From NCBI GenBank assembly GCA_041583495.1, contig JBFHFS010000070.1, positions 1 through 23,723 on the forward strand: DNA of 23,723 nucleotides. Direction: 5' to 3'. The translations under genes were made by a program, and so were the position numbers. Shown in pieces: positions 15,502-23,723 of this stretch (its first letter is position 1; each line of letters opens with the position of its first letter). The DNA is from JBFHFS01 sp041583495 (GTDB lineage Bacteria > Bacteroidota > Bacteroidia > Bacteroidales > Marinilabiliaceae). Below the pieces are notes generated by a model. That model did no database searches and was not told the origin of the DNA. It was given only the letters and a program-made list of their open reading frames with translations.

Positions 15502-17058
15502 TTAATAGCCTGGGTTTTGTACCAGGTTAGGACTTAGGTCCATTTCTGTCTGCGGAAGTGGCAACAGATAGTGTTCCGAATCAAAATTGGGTTGTGGTTC
15601 CAAACCATTCTCTCCAAAAACTTCATTCCCTAAATCTCTTCTCACGATATCGTACCATCTCTTAAACTCGAATGACAGTTCAATTCTTCTTTCTTCCAGA
15701 ACAAGATTCCTAAAGTCATCCTGACTGATTCCGGTTGGCACATCGGCAGGTGAATTGCTTGATCCATAAGAACCATAATTAGCACCACTCCAGTCCACAA
15801 CGCCACCAGAACGAGCCCGGGCACGTAACTGGTTAACATAACCGACACCTTCATCCGTATTTCCAATTTCGTTTCCTGCTTCTGCAGCAATTAACAATAC
15901 CTCGGCATATCTGAAGCAGATATAGTTTAAATCGCATCTCCAACCTGCAGTACTACTTTTTACTTCACCACCAAAACGTTCCCATTTGGCAATATGTGGC
16001 CTTGCTATATCCCAATCAGTATAGGGACTTACAGGGCCGGTCTCGGAATCCATCTTAATAGAATCGGTAAGGCCTACTTTTCTCCGGTAATCATCTACAT
16101 CCCATGTATCATATACAGCAAGACTCGGAACAAGCATACTCCAACCACGGTAAGGTTTAATACCACCGTCAACAGCATTAAAGGGACCGATTTTTGAGTC
16201 ATTTTCATAGGTGAAACTATTCACCTCATTGTCCCCTGTTTGATTAGCTGTGAAGTCTACGTGAAAAATATACTCTTTGGAATAATCCTGAGTCTCAGCT
16301 CTAAAAAGGTCCTGATAATCGGCTTCCAATGCATACCCAAGACTACCGGCATTGTCAATAACCCATTTTGCCTGCTCGTAAGCCCCCTCCCAATTCTCGC
16401 GGGTAAGATAAACTGAAGCCAAAACAGTAGCAGCTGCACCTTGTGAAGGTCTGGTACGCACATCACCCTCGGGGTAGGCCTCCGATAAATGCTCTTTAGC
16501 AAATTTCAGGTCACTGATGATTCCTGCATATATATCATCTACCGAAGATTGTTTAACATCATCTACAACGTAGTCCAGGTCCTCCAAATAAGGGATTGCT
16601 CCATACAAACGTACCAAATGATAATAAACAAAAGCTCTTATAAATCTTGCTTCACCTTCAAGTGCATCTTTTACCTCTTGTTCTTCATTTATCTGATCAA
16701 CCGCAGCTATAGCAGTGTTTGCAATCGCAATGATTCCATATGAACATTTCCATATTGATGAGACATAGGTATTGGTTGGTGTTTCGGTGAAATTATTAAA
16801 ATCGGCATAGTTGGAATAATTAAACCCCAGGTCAACCATATCACTCATTATCTGCAAGGGAACGGTTAATCCGGCTCCGTAATAGTTGGACGAAGCCATG
16901 GAGCCATAGCAACCATTAATACAAGATTGTACATCTCCCTCAGTTTGAAAATATCCTTCAGGGGAAAGAAGCCCCACAGGGGTTTCCACCAGATCGGTGC
17001 AGCTAAAAGTCAAAATTGAAATTAAGCTTAATATATATAATTTAAAATCTTTCATCAT
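15502..17058 (-). CDS. susD: SusD/RagB-family outer-membrane glycan-binding lipoprotein
   Basis: Surface lipoprotein that caps the SusC transporter and binds oligosaccharides. The frame is open to an ATG at 17085 (527 aa), but the ATG at 17058 follows an A-rich leader (AAAAAAGAAAAAC) and starts the natural signal peptide; the next ATG at 17055 is equally possible. The lipobox is LTFSC, Cys29 counted from 17085. The N-terminus has TPVGLLSPEGYFQTEGDVQS, typical of SusD. TPR-type helices with EARFIRAFVYYHLVRLYGAIPY follow, then the family's closing ERRIELSFEFKRWYDIVRR and LLPLPQTEMDLSPNLVQNPGY. It follows susC by 8-35 bp. Total length is normal for the family. The ligand is not predictable from sequence. 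Confidence 0.94.
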   Translation of the reverse strand: MMKDFKLYILSLISILTFSCTDLVETPVGLLSPEGYFQTEGDVQSCINGCYGSMASSNYYGAGLTVPLQIMSDMVDLGFNYSNYADFNNFTETPTNTYVSSIWKCSYGIIAIANTAIAAVDQINEEQEVKDALEGEARFIRAFVYYHLVRLYGAIPYLEDLDYVVDDVKQSSVDDIYAGIISDLKFAKEHLSEAYPEGDVRTRPSQGAAATVLASVYLTRENWEGAYEQAKWVIDNAGSLGYALEADYQDLFRAETQDYSKEYIFHVDFTANQTGDNEVNSFTYENDSKIGPFNAVDGGIKPYRGWSMLVPSLAVYDTWDVDDYRRKVGLTDSIKMDSETGPVSPYTDWDIARPHIAKWERFGGEVKSSTAGWRCDLNYICFRYAEVLLIAAEAGNEIGNTDEGVGYVNQLRARARSGGVVDWSGANYGSYGSSNSPADVPTGISQDDFRNLVLEERRIELSFEFKRWYDIVRRDLGNEVFGENGLEPQPNFDSEHYLLPLPQTEMDLSPNLVQNPGY

Positions 17059-17093
17059 GTTTTTCTTTTTTAAATATAAATACATCCTTCGAA

Positions 17094-20000
17094 TTAAAAT
17101 CCTATATTAATACCAACAGTTACCGATTTTGTATTTGGGTAACTTGCGTAATCAAGCCCCAGAGTGGTATTACTGCTATTATAAGAAACTTCAGGATCTA
17201 CACCTTTATATTTCGTGATGGTAAAGAGGTTTTGCGCACTAAGATAAATCCTGGCCGAACGAAGCTTCAATTTATGAATAATCCTATCGTTAAAATTATA
17301 TCCTAAAGAGATGTTTTTTAAACGAATATAACTGGCATCTTCAATCCACCTGTCAGAAAACACATAATTACGACTGGCATCCGCCTTTGGAATATCAGTG
17401 TTTGTATTTGTGGTTGTCCAACGATCTAATGCATCTAAAGAAGAATTAGATCTGCCATTCATAATTCCCAACTCCATTCGGGTAAAGTCAAGCATTTCTC
17501 CCCCTTGTGATCCTTGAATAAAAATATTCAGGTCGAAGTTGGCAAACTGAAGGCTATTGTTCCAACCCCAGTTAAAATCAGGATGAGGATTTCCAATAAT
17601 TGTCCGGTCATTTTCATCTAAAACACCATCAGGGGTAATGTCTACAAAACTTTCGCCTCCAACACCCTCTGCATTATCCAGCTGTGTGTCTCCTTCTTGC
17701 AAAACACCATCATAAACATACCCGTAAAATGTCCCAACAGATTCACCTTCCCTTAATAGCTGGGTTTTTATTTGACCTGCGCCTTCAAGAGGTGCACTTG
17801 AGTAATATATATCATTACCCTCATTATCGTTTTCAACCAGCTTCAATATTTTATTATGATTAAATGAGATATTGGCATCACTATTCCATTTAACCCTACC
17901 AGTAAGAATTTTCCCTCTTACAGCAAATTCAAACCCATTATTTTGTACTTCACCAATATTTTGTATTTGGGTTTGAAATCCGGTAAAATTGGGAACATCT
18001 ACATCGAATAACAGATCAGAGGTAATCATGTTATAATAATCTGCTGTTACACTTAATCTACTTTCCCAAAGTCCCAGGTCAATACCAATGTTGGTTTGTG
18101 CGGTGGTTTCCCATGTCAAATTGGGATTGGATGATGTCCCAGGTTTAATTGCTGAAATTTTATTGCCTCTTTCAGTTGCATAAACAGTAGTTAGGGTGGA
18201 CAGTGATTGGTAGGATTCAATTGCCTGATTTCCGGTTAGACCATAACTAAGCCTTAGCTTAAGCTGGCTAATCTTATCAAAATCTTTAATAAAACCCTCC
18301 TCATGCATATTCCAGGCGAGAGCTCCTGATGGGAAGAATGCCCATTTTTCATTTTCGGAAAATTTTGACGACCCATCGTAACGGGCATTAAAAGTTAACA
18401 GGTACTTACTGTTAAATCCATAATTTAAACGCCCATAAAACGAAGCCAATTCAGATTCTGTGGTATAGGAAGCAAGAGTGGGAGTTCCAGTGTATGATCC
18501 AATATTCCAGAATTTAAAAGAATCGGATGTAAAACCCGTCGCTCCTTCCACTGCCAACCCTTCATTCTCATACTCCTCGTAGGAATAACCTGCCATTGCT
18601 GTGATATCGTGAATATCATTAAAGGTCTTGCTGTATGTAAAATAGTTCTCGCTAACCAGGTCTATATTTTTGTAATATGCAAGTGATGCCTCGCCATCGT
18701 CACTTCCTGACTCTAATGTACTAGGAATATATTGTCCACGTCTGGAGCTTCCCGAATTTACACCAAAAGTAGTTCTGAATTTTAGGTTTTTCATCAAATC
18801 CAATTCGGCATAAAAATTACCCTGGATTATATCTGAAATACTTTCATCTGTAACGGCTGTTGCAAGGGCATAAGGGTTATCGGCTGGTATTCCGCGGTCG
18901 GTAACCGTATAATTACCATCTTCGTCGGATATTCCAACAGTAGGGGTAAATTTATATGCCATGTCAGGGACACTAGGATTATAATAACCCCCAGTTTGGG
19001 ACCTCACACCATTTAACTTGGTACGACGCGCAAAAACATTAGCCCCAATGTTTACCCAATCCAATACCTCAGCTTTGATATTACTTGTAAAGGAATACCT
19101 TTTATAGTCGGAATTAACAATAATTCCCTCCTGATCATATAAGCTTCCCGATACATAATAGGTAATCTTATCCGATCCGCCAGAAACTGACAATTGATTA
19201 TTTTTAAGTGCACCATTCCTGTAAATCAAATCTTGCCAATTGGTTCCCGTACCGTAACTTGATGGTGTATTATAATAACCCGGATCAATCTCGTTGATTA
19301 AAGTGGCATAATCTGTTGCATTTAGAACATCCAAACGGTTAATCTCTTTTTGCACCGAATAGGAAGAGCTAAAGTCAATCTTAAATACCCCACTTTTCCC
19401 ACTTTTAGTAGTAATCAGAACAACCCCATTGGCCCCCCTTGAACCATAGATAGCCGTTGACGAAGCATCTTTTAATATCTCCATTGATTCTATATCTTCT
19501 GGAGGAGGCATTGTAGCACCTGGAAATCCATCCACCACAATCAGCGGATCACTATCTGCATTAATAGAGGTATTACCCCGGATGCTAATGTTGTAGTCTG
19601 ATCCAGGTTCTCCATTTGTGGATTGAACTTGAACCCCTGCAGCCATTCCTTGTAAGGCCTGAACAGCATTGCTGGCAGGATAGACAGATAAATCTTTCGA
19701 ACTAACCGAAGCGACTGATCCGGTAATATCGCTTTTTTTAATGGCTCCGTACCCAACTACCATTATTTCATCAAGCCCAACATAATCAGGATTCAGTACG
19801 ACAGACAAATTAGACTGTCCGTCCAGTGCTATCTCTTTTGATTTAAACCCAATAAAGGATATAACTAAAACAGCATTGTCGGTAGAAACAACAAACTCAA
19901 AATTACCATTGATATCCGTAATTGTACCATCGGTTGACCCTTTCACCATTACTGTGGCTCCAACCAATGTTTCTCCATCTTTTGAAGTAACTGTTCCTTT

Positions 20001-20396
20001 AACCTTTTTTGACTGAAGCGTAGTGGATGTGACGGGTCGGATAACGATTAAGTTATTTTCCAAAATCGAATAGGTACTTTGAGTACCCGTCAAAATATCA
20101 TCGAGGATATCATTAACTTTTTTATTGTTAACGCTTACATTAATGTCTTTTTTCTTGCTTATTAGATCATCGTTATAGAGAAATCTAAAGTCACTTTGTG
20201 TTTCAATTAATTCCAGAACCTCGGTAATGGAAGCATTTTGAAGATTTAATGAAAGCTTTGTGTTTTGCGAGTAAACAGATCCAAAAACCTGAACCGTACT
20301 TATTAATAGAAATAACAATGTGATTTTCATCGAGGTCAGAATTTTGTTGAAGTTACTTTTTAGACAAAGAACTACACATTCATGATTTTTTTTCAT
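17094..20396 (-). CDS. susC: SusC/RagA-family TonB-dependent outer-membrane transporter with STN domain
   Basis: Imports oligosaccharides across the outer membrane with energy from TonB. The 1100-aa protein has a long basic leader and then a signal peptide (about 23-44, ending SVYSQ). An STN domain at about 48-115 (LNLQNASITEVLELIE) contacts the FecR anti-sigma factor. A carboxypeptidase-regulatory-like beta domain follows at about 130-215 (VKGTVTSKDGETLVGATVMV). The plug starts at EIMVVGYGAIKKSDITGSV and contains DPLIVVDGFPG, ILKDASSTAIYGSRGANGVVLITTK. A 22-strand barrel covers the rest and ends with Phe (TVGINIGF). The start at 20396 is kept because such long leaders are common for STN-SusC proteins; Met23 is an alternative. 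susD follows immediately. Confidence 0.95.
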   Translation of the reverse strand: MKKNHECVVLCLKSNFNKILTSMKITLLFLLISTVQVFGSVYSQNTKLSLNLQNASITEVLELIETQSDFRFLYNDDLISKKKDINVSVNNKKVNDILDDILTGTQSTYSILENNLIVIRPVTSTTLQSKKVKGTVTSKDGETLVGATVMVKGSTDGTITDINGNFEFVVSTDNAVLVISFIGFKSKEIALDGQSNLSVVLNPDYVGLDEIMVVGYGAIKKSDITGSVASVSSKDLSVYPASNAVQALQGMAAGVQVQSTNGEPGSDYNISIRGNTSINADSDPLIVVDGFPGATMPPPEDIESMEILKDASSTAIYGSRGANGVVLITTKSGKSGVFKIDFSSSYSVQKEINRLDVLNATDYATLINEIDPGYYNTPSSYGTGTNWQDLIYRNGALKNNQLSVSGGSDKITYYVSGSLYDQEGIIVNSDYKRYSFTSNIKAEVLDWVNIGANVFARRTKLNGVRSQTGGYYNPSVPDMAYKFTPTVGISDEDGNYTVTDRGIPADNPYALATAVTDESISDIIQGNFYAELDLMKNLKFRTTFGVNSGSSRRGQYIPSTLESGSDDGEASLAYYKNIDLVSENYFTYSKTFNDIHDITAMAGYSYEEYENEGLAVEGATGFTSDSFKFWNIGSYTGTPTLASYTTESELASFYGRLNYGFNSKYLLTFNARYDGSSKFSENEKWAFFPSGALAWNMHEEGFIKDFDKISQLKLRLSYGLTGNQAIESYQSLSTLTTVYATERGNKISAIKPGTSSNPNLTWETTAQTNIGIDLGLWESRLSVTADYYNMITSDLLFDVDVPNFTGFQTQIQNIGEVQNNGFEFAVRGKILTGRVKWNSDANISFNHNKILKLVENDNEGNDIYYSSAPLEGAGQIKTQLLREGESVGTFYGYVYDGVLQEGDTQLDNAEGVGGESFVDITPDGVLDENDRTIIGNPHPDFNWGWNNSLQFANFDLNIFIQGSQGGEMLDFTRMELGIMNGRSNSSLDALDRWTTTNTNTDIPKADASRNYVFSDRWIEDASYIRLKNISLGYNFNDRIIHKLKLRSARIYLSAQNLFTITKYKGVDPEVSYNSSNTTLGLDYASYPNTKSVTVGINIGF

Positions 20397-20420
20397 AATT
20401 TTGTTCCACTTTTAGTTATA

Positions 20421-20428
20421 CAAATTTA
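20421..20428 (-). promoter_or_regulatory. Candidate susC promoter -7 box
   Basis: TAAATTTG on the minus strand is an exact match to the Bacteroidota -7 consensus TAnnTTTG. It lies 25 bp upstream of the susC start and just downstream of the fecR terminator. The -33 TTTG element is only partly matched (TTTT around 20445-20448). The box is inside an ACAAAT-TT-ATTTGT inverted repeat, which could itself be an operator. If susC is read by an ECF sigma factor, the promoter may be different. Confidence 0.4.
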
Positions 20429-20444
20429 TTTGTAACAATTGAGT

Positions 20445-20477
20445 AAAATCGGGAAATGTGGGGCATTTTCCGATTTT
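20445..20477 (-). terminator. Rho-independent terminator after fecR-like gene
   Basis: A stem of about 14 bp (20445-20458 with 20464-20477, one G-T pair) closes a five-base loop. The core is AATCGGGAAATG with CATTTTCCGATT. On the minus strand it ends in TTTT, and on the plus strand in T8, so it could act in both directions. It is 70 bp after the fecR stop and separates fecR from susC transcription. Confidence 0.7.
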
Positions 20478-20547
20478 TTTTCATGTTTTGGGGGGCGTTT
20501 ATTTCATAGGCAAATCAGGTTATTAGCATTAATTACAGAATAGGTTT

Positions 20548-21648
20548 TTAATTCCCTTCAATAGTTATTTCATTTTTATCGATTTGGTATTTAAAGGTCG
20601 AACTCAGGCTCAAAGCTTTTAAGGCTTGTTCTATGGTTTCATTTTCAAAGACGCCTGTATAAAGGGTATTTTTCAATTCCTCATCGTTCAAAATAACTTT
20701 AACATTATACCATCTTTCCAATTTAACGGCAAGATCTTCAAACCTTTCACTCTTAAAAACCAGTTTATTATTCTTCCATGATGTATAATCGGAAACATCC
20801 GCTTTTTCCTTAATTGTTAACGAAGGTTGAATAGTGGATATTTCTTTTTCCTTTTGGCTTGCCTGCTTAATGCTTTTATCGTTGCCCGGTTCAGCATTCT
20901 TTATACTTAGGGTCCCTTTCACTAGGGTTGCTTGCTGGTTGGGGCTAAGTAAAACTGGTTCTTTAATTGTTTTATTTCCTACATTTCCTAATATTGAAAT
21001 TTTCCCCCGAACCAATGTTGTTTCAACAATATCTTCATCCTCATAGGATTTAACATTGAAGGCGGTCCCCAATACCTGAATGCTGATAGTTGAAGTATTC
21101 ACATTAAGTTTCCGTCCTTTATCTTTTGCAATATCGAAATAGGCTTCACCTTCAAGATAAATATTGACCTCCTTCTCATTTAGGTTGGTAGGGTAAGTCA
21201 GTTTTGAACCTGAATTTACCCAGATCTTGCTTCCATCAGCCAGCTCAAGCTGTGTTTTAGCTCCATAGGGAACATTTAATGTAGTATATTCTTGTTTTGC
21301 GGGAATTAATTTCTGGAAAAAGAAACCCACGCCAAAGGTAAAAAAAACGATTGCTGCAATTTGTAAGAATTTTTTGACAGCTTGGGGTGTCAAAAATTTT
21401 CGACTATTATTAACGGTCTCTTTCTTAATTGCTTTTGCAATAAATTTATCCCACTCCTGGTTCGTATGAATTTTTTTTGTAATGCTTTCATAATTAGCAG
21501 TTTCCCAGAGATCCTTTATGTCGTAAAACAGTTGCTCATTGGCAGTATTAGAAAAAACCCACTCAAATAATTCCTTTTGTTCAGTTTCGCTAATTTCTCC
21601 TCCGAGATACTTTAAAGCAAGCCTTATGTGTATGTTTGAAATATCCAT
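20548..21648 (-). CDS. FecR-family anti-sigma factor
   Basis: Inner-membrane regulator that holds an ECF sigma factor until the STN domain of SusC signals glycan capture. The 366-aa protein has a cytoplasmic helical N-terminus (about 1-85, with LALKYLGGEISETEQKELFEWV), one membrane segment (about 94-112, FLQIAAIVFFTFGVGFF), and a periplasmic FecR domain (about 120-240) with the hallmarks TTLNVPYGAKTQLELADGSKIWVNSGSKL, GEAYFDIAKD, VNTSTISIQVLGTAFNVKSY and ETTLVRGKISI. A DUF4974-like tail (about 295-366) ends with KYQIDKNEITIEGN. The usual adjacent ECF sigma factor gene is missing: the next gene upstream is a sulfatase. Terminators on both sides indicate a single-gene transcript. Confidence 0.93.
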   Translation of the reverse strand: MDISNIHIRLALKYLGGEISETEQKELFEWVFSNTANEQLFYDIKDLWETANYESITKKIHTNQEWDKFIAKAIKKETVNNSRKFLTPQAVKKFLQIAAIVFFTFGVGFFFQKLIPAKQEYTTLNVPYGAKTQLELADGSKIWVNSGSKLTYPTNLNEKEVNIYLEGEAYFDIAKDKGRKLNVNTSTISIQVLGTAFNVKSYEDEDIVETTLVRGKISILGNVGNKTIKEPVLLSPNQQATLVKGTLSIKNAEPGNDKSIKQASQKEKEISTIQPSLTIKEKADVSDYTSWKNNKLVFKSERFEDLAVKLERWYNVKVILNDEELKNTLYTGVFENETIEQALKALSLSSTFKYQIDKNEITIEGN

Positions 21649-21738
21649 TTAATCCATTCGTTTTTAAATACCACAATTAACTTTTCAAAACTACGTCAAA
21701 AAAATTATTTTTTTTCTAAAAGCCTAAATGACCTTGGA

Positions 21739-21746
21739 CAAAGATA
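21739..21746 (-). promoter_or_regulatory. Candidate fecR-like gene promoter -7 box
   Basis: TATCTTTG on the minus strand fits the Bacteroidota -7 consensus TAnnTTTG. It is 90 bp upstream of the fecR start and lies between that start and the sulfatase terminator. The upstream -33 TTTG element is only approximated (TTTAG near 21765-21769), so this is a moderate call. Confidence 0.4.
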
Positions 21747-21824
21747 TGGCCGATCAATTCATACCCTAAAAGCATCTCGGGTCGCTTTTATTTAAGCAGC
21801 CGTCAGCAATAATTATTCAATAAA

Positions 21825-21867
21825 AAAAAAGACCGTCACAGAAACTTACCCTGAGACGACCTTTTTT
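21825..21867 (-). terminator. Rho-independent terminator after sulfatase gene
   Basis: Begins 16 bp after the sulfatase stop. Paired blocks are AAAAAAG with CTTTTTT, CGTC with GACG and CAG with CTG, separated by small internal mismatches, around a nine-base loop. On the minus strand it is followed by a run of nine T residues, as expected for intrinsic termination. It separates the sulfatase from the regulator-transporter genes. Confidence 0.75.
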
Positions 21868-21882
21868 AATTTAATGATCTTT

Positions 21883-23442
21883 TTATTTCAAATCTAACTC
21901 TCGAATAGTATAATTTCCGTTCCCTCTTATGCTTTCAAAAGTTGCGATTAACTCATTTAGTTTTTCAGGATTTTCTTTTGCTAAGTTCTTTTGCTGGCCA
22001 TTATCGTTACTAAGATTGTACAACTGCCATTCCATGTCGTTTCCCAATTCAATATTTACCCAGGTATTTATTGCAGGACCTTTATAAGGCGGAATTAATG
22101 CCCAATTACCACTGCGCAATGCCGTCCGACTTGTAGCCTCCAAAATCAGGTTGCTTCTACCCTCTTTGCTTTTACCCAAAAATACGTCTAACATGGGTTT
22201 ACTATCCTGTGTTTTTTCAGGACTATCAATTAATTGTGCCAATGAAGCCAAAAAATCGACATGGCAAACCAAAGCATCGGAAACAGATGGTTGAATTGTA
22301 CCTTTCCAATAGGTAATAAAAGGAACGCGGGTTCCAGCCTCGAACAAGCTGTATTTACCTCCACGAAATACACCCGAAGGGGTATGGTTACCAAGTTTTT
22401 TTACCGAATCGTCGTAATAACCATCATCTACTACCGGACCATTATCACTTGTAAAAAGAATCAAGGTATTATCCAGTAAGCCTTCGTCATTCAACGTTTT
22501 CATAAATTCGCCTAAACACCAGTCGGCTTCCACAATAGCATCGCCACGCGGCCCCATATCCGTTTTTCCTACGAATCTTTGATTCGGGGTACGTGGCACA
22601 TGAGGTTGTTGCATCGTATAAACGAAAAAGAAAGGTTCACTTTTATGGGCTTTAATATAATCTTGCGCTTTTAACAAAAAGTGGTCGGCCATATCCGTAT
22701 CAATCCATTTGGCTTTTTCGCCACCTTTCATAAAACCAATTCGGGGAATACCATTGACTATACTATTGTTGTGGCCTTGATGCCATTTCATCGTGGTCAG
22801 TTCCGGATTATCCAAGCCCGTTGGTTGACCTTCAAAATTCTTTTCGTAACTAATCTCAATCGGATCGTTCTCCTCTAAACCGTCCACGTTACCATTATCG
22901 ATATAAACAGTGGGCACACGGTCTTGTGTAGCAGCCATAATGTAGGCATAATCGAACCCAACTTCGTTTGGCCCAGGAGAAACACGTTGGTTCCAATCTA
23001 CATCTCCATTACCCAGGCCAAGATGCCACTTCCCTACGATGCCTGTAGCATAACCTTTCCCTTTAAATACTTTTGGGATGGTTAACTGATCAGTTCCTAT
23101 AATGAGAGGGGCAGTACCCGGAAGGATTTTAGCCTCTTTATTTCGCCATGGATAAACTCCGGTAAGCAGGCCATACCTACTTGGTGTGCAGGTTGCCGAA
23201 GTGGCGTGTCCATCGGTAAACATTATTCCACCTTTGGCCAATTTATCGATATTTGGCGTTTGTAAGGCAGTTGCCCCATAAGCCCCAACATCACCATATC
23301 CAAGGTCATCTAAACAAATAATTACGACATTGGGTTTGGTAGGTTCGGCCTTTTCTTTTTTAGTCGGTTGATTTATGCACCCTACCAATAAAACAATGCT
23401 TAAAAGTGCCAATGCCCCCGGATATCTAATTCCTTTTCTCAT
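21883..23442 (-). CDS. Lipoprotein sulfatase, arylsulfatase A-like (formylglycine-dependent)
   Basis: Hydrolyses sulfate esters, most likely from a sulfated glycan. The 519-aa protein has a lipobox (LLVGC, Cys22), suggesting a periplasmic or surface anchor. The metal-binding start VVIICLDDLGYGDVG carries Asp45 and Asp46. The formylglycine motif is CTPSR (Cys85-Arg89), so a separate Cys-type maturase is needed for activity. GKWHLG (137-142), QQPHVPRTP (His281), FTSDNGP (Asp333-Asn334) and FRGGKYSLFEAGTRVPFI (Lys363) complete the active site. The family is S1-type by these motifs; the subfamily and sulfate position cannot be assigned. The gene precedes the fecR gene and has its own terminator. 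The TAA stop at 21883 is unambiguous. Confidence 0.93.
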   Translation of the reverse strand: MRKGIRYPGALALLSIVLLVGCINQPTKKEKAEPTKPNVVIICLDDLGYGDVGAYGATALQTPNIDKLAKGGIMFTDGHATSATCTPSRYGLLTGVYPWRNKEAKILPGTAPLIIGTDQLTIPKVFKGKGYATGIVGKWHLGLGNGDVDWNQRVSPGPNEVGFDYAYIMAATQDRVPTVYIDNGNVDGLEENDPIEISYEKNFEGQPTGLDNPELTTMKWHQGHNNSIVNGIPRIGFMKGGEKAKWIDTDMADHFLLKAQDYIKAHKSEPFFFVYTMQQPHVPRTPNQRFVGKTDMGPRGDAIVEADWCLGEFMKTLNDEGLLDNTLILFTSDNGPVVDDGYYDDSVKKLGNHTPSGVFRGGKYSLFEAGTRVPFITYWKGTIQPSVSDALVCHVDFLASLAQLIDSPEKTQDSKPMLDVFLGKSKEGRSNLILEATSRTALRSGNWALIPPYKGPAINTWVNIELGNDMEWQLYNLSNDNGQQKNLAKENPEKLNELIATFESIRGNGNYTIRELDLK

Positions 23443-23511
23443 TTTGACATAAAATTAATGATTTGTTATTGTTGTGATTTCTATATCAGGTCTTTTATAC
23501 TGCTGCCCACA

Positions 23512-23542
23512 CCAATAATCACGCTATTACCCGTGATATTGG
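23512..23542. repeat. Inverted repeat in sulfatase leader region (possible operator)
   Basis: CCAATAATCACG (23512-23523) pairs with CGTGATATTGG (23532-23542): an 11-bp stem with one bulged A and an eight-base loop. No T tract follows on either strand, so termination is unlikely. It lies 70-100 bp upstream of the sulfatase start, a position suited to an operator or a leader-RNA element. Confidence 0.45.
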
Positions 23543-23598
23543 AATACCCTTCATAGATATTTGAGGAGGTGGTTTATGAATTTTTTTTTAGTACATGA

Positions 23599-23626
23599 CA
23601 AAAAATACAACCTATTGAAAATCAAA
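23599..23626 (-). promoter_or_regulatory. Weak promoter candidate for the sulfatase gene
   Basis: On the minus strand TTTG (23623-23626) is followed after 15 bp by TATTTTTTG, one base longer than the TAnnTTTG -7 consensus. Spacing is somewhat short, and the leader would be about 150 nt, so the call is weak. Confidence 0.22.
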
Positions 23627-23653
23627 CAAATAAGTGACAAAAAACTAGGATAA

Positions 23654-23719
23654 GACGTTGATTATCAGTATATTAGAAGAATAATCTCACTCATTTTTCT
23701 AATGATGAAAATCAACGTC
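23654..23719. repeat. Two-part inverted repeat at the right window edge
   Basis: GACGTTGAT (23654-23662) pairs with ATCAACGTC (23711-23719), and inside it ATTAGAA (23672-23678) pairs with TTCTAAT (23697-23703). A T6 run follows about ten bases after the outer arm on the minus strand, so it may be a terminator of a gene beyond the window. An element end is another possibility. Confidence 0.45.
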
Positions 23720-23723
23720 CGAA

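Noticed and set aside
1..23723. tRNA, rRNA, CRISPR array, insertion sequence
   Set aside because: No tRNA-like cloverleaf, rRNA core sequence, regularly spaced repeat or transposase frame was recognised on either strand.

Overview
The window is a carbohydrate-degradation locus (polysaccharide utilization locus, PUL) from a member of the Bacteroidota. The evidence is a STN-bearing SusC TonB-dependent receptor followed directly by a SusD lipoprotein, a FecR-type anti-sigma factor with a DUF4974-like tail, AT-rich DNA, near absence of Shine-Dalgarno sequences, and TAnnTTTG-type -7 boxes. The gene content resembles marine or sediment Bacteroidales/Marinilabiliales-like genomes, but genus cannot be fixed from the sequence. 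Every convincing gene is on the minus strand, so transcription runs from high to low coordinates.

Layout in transcription order: a lipoprotein sulfatase (21883-23442) closed by its own terminator; a FecR anti-sigma factor (20548-21648) with a terminator behind it; susC (17094-20396) and susD (15502-17085), followed by a 21-bp hairpin; a 795-bp stretch with no gene; an exported parallel beta-helix protein (13111-14706); a Tat-exported nitrilase-family amidohydrolase (11876-12907); an exported M14 zinc carboxypeptidase (10532-11800); a closely spaced trio of Tat-exported sugar isomerase/epimerase, Tat-exported Gfo/Idh/MocA oxidoreductase and DoxX membrane protein (7400-10430); two tandemly duplicated exported PHP-domain metallohydrolases (4801-7042); a GH2 enzyme (2325-4616); a DUF1080 lipoprotein (1534-2289); and a GH27 enzyme (4-1434). 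All are full length.

A likely joint role is capture of a sulfated, galactose- or uronate-type glycan or glycoconjugate by SusCD, desulfation by the sulfatase, and cleavage by the beta-helix protein, GH2 and GH27. The most distinctive part is the isomerase/Gfo-Idh-MocA/DoxX/DUF1080 set. It looks like an extracytoplasmic oxidative route in which a sugar is oxidised to a 3-keto form and the glycosidic bond is then broken by a DUF1080 enzyme, with DoxX as a possible route for electrons into the quinone pool. The nitrilase, M14 peptidase and PHP proteins suggest that the substrate also carries amide, amino-acid or phosphoester groups; that part is inference. STN plus FecR indicate trans-envelope signalling, although no ECF sigma factor gene is present in the window.
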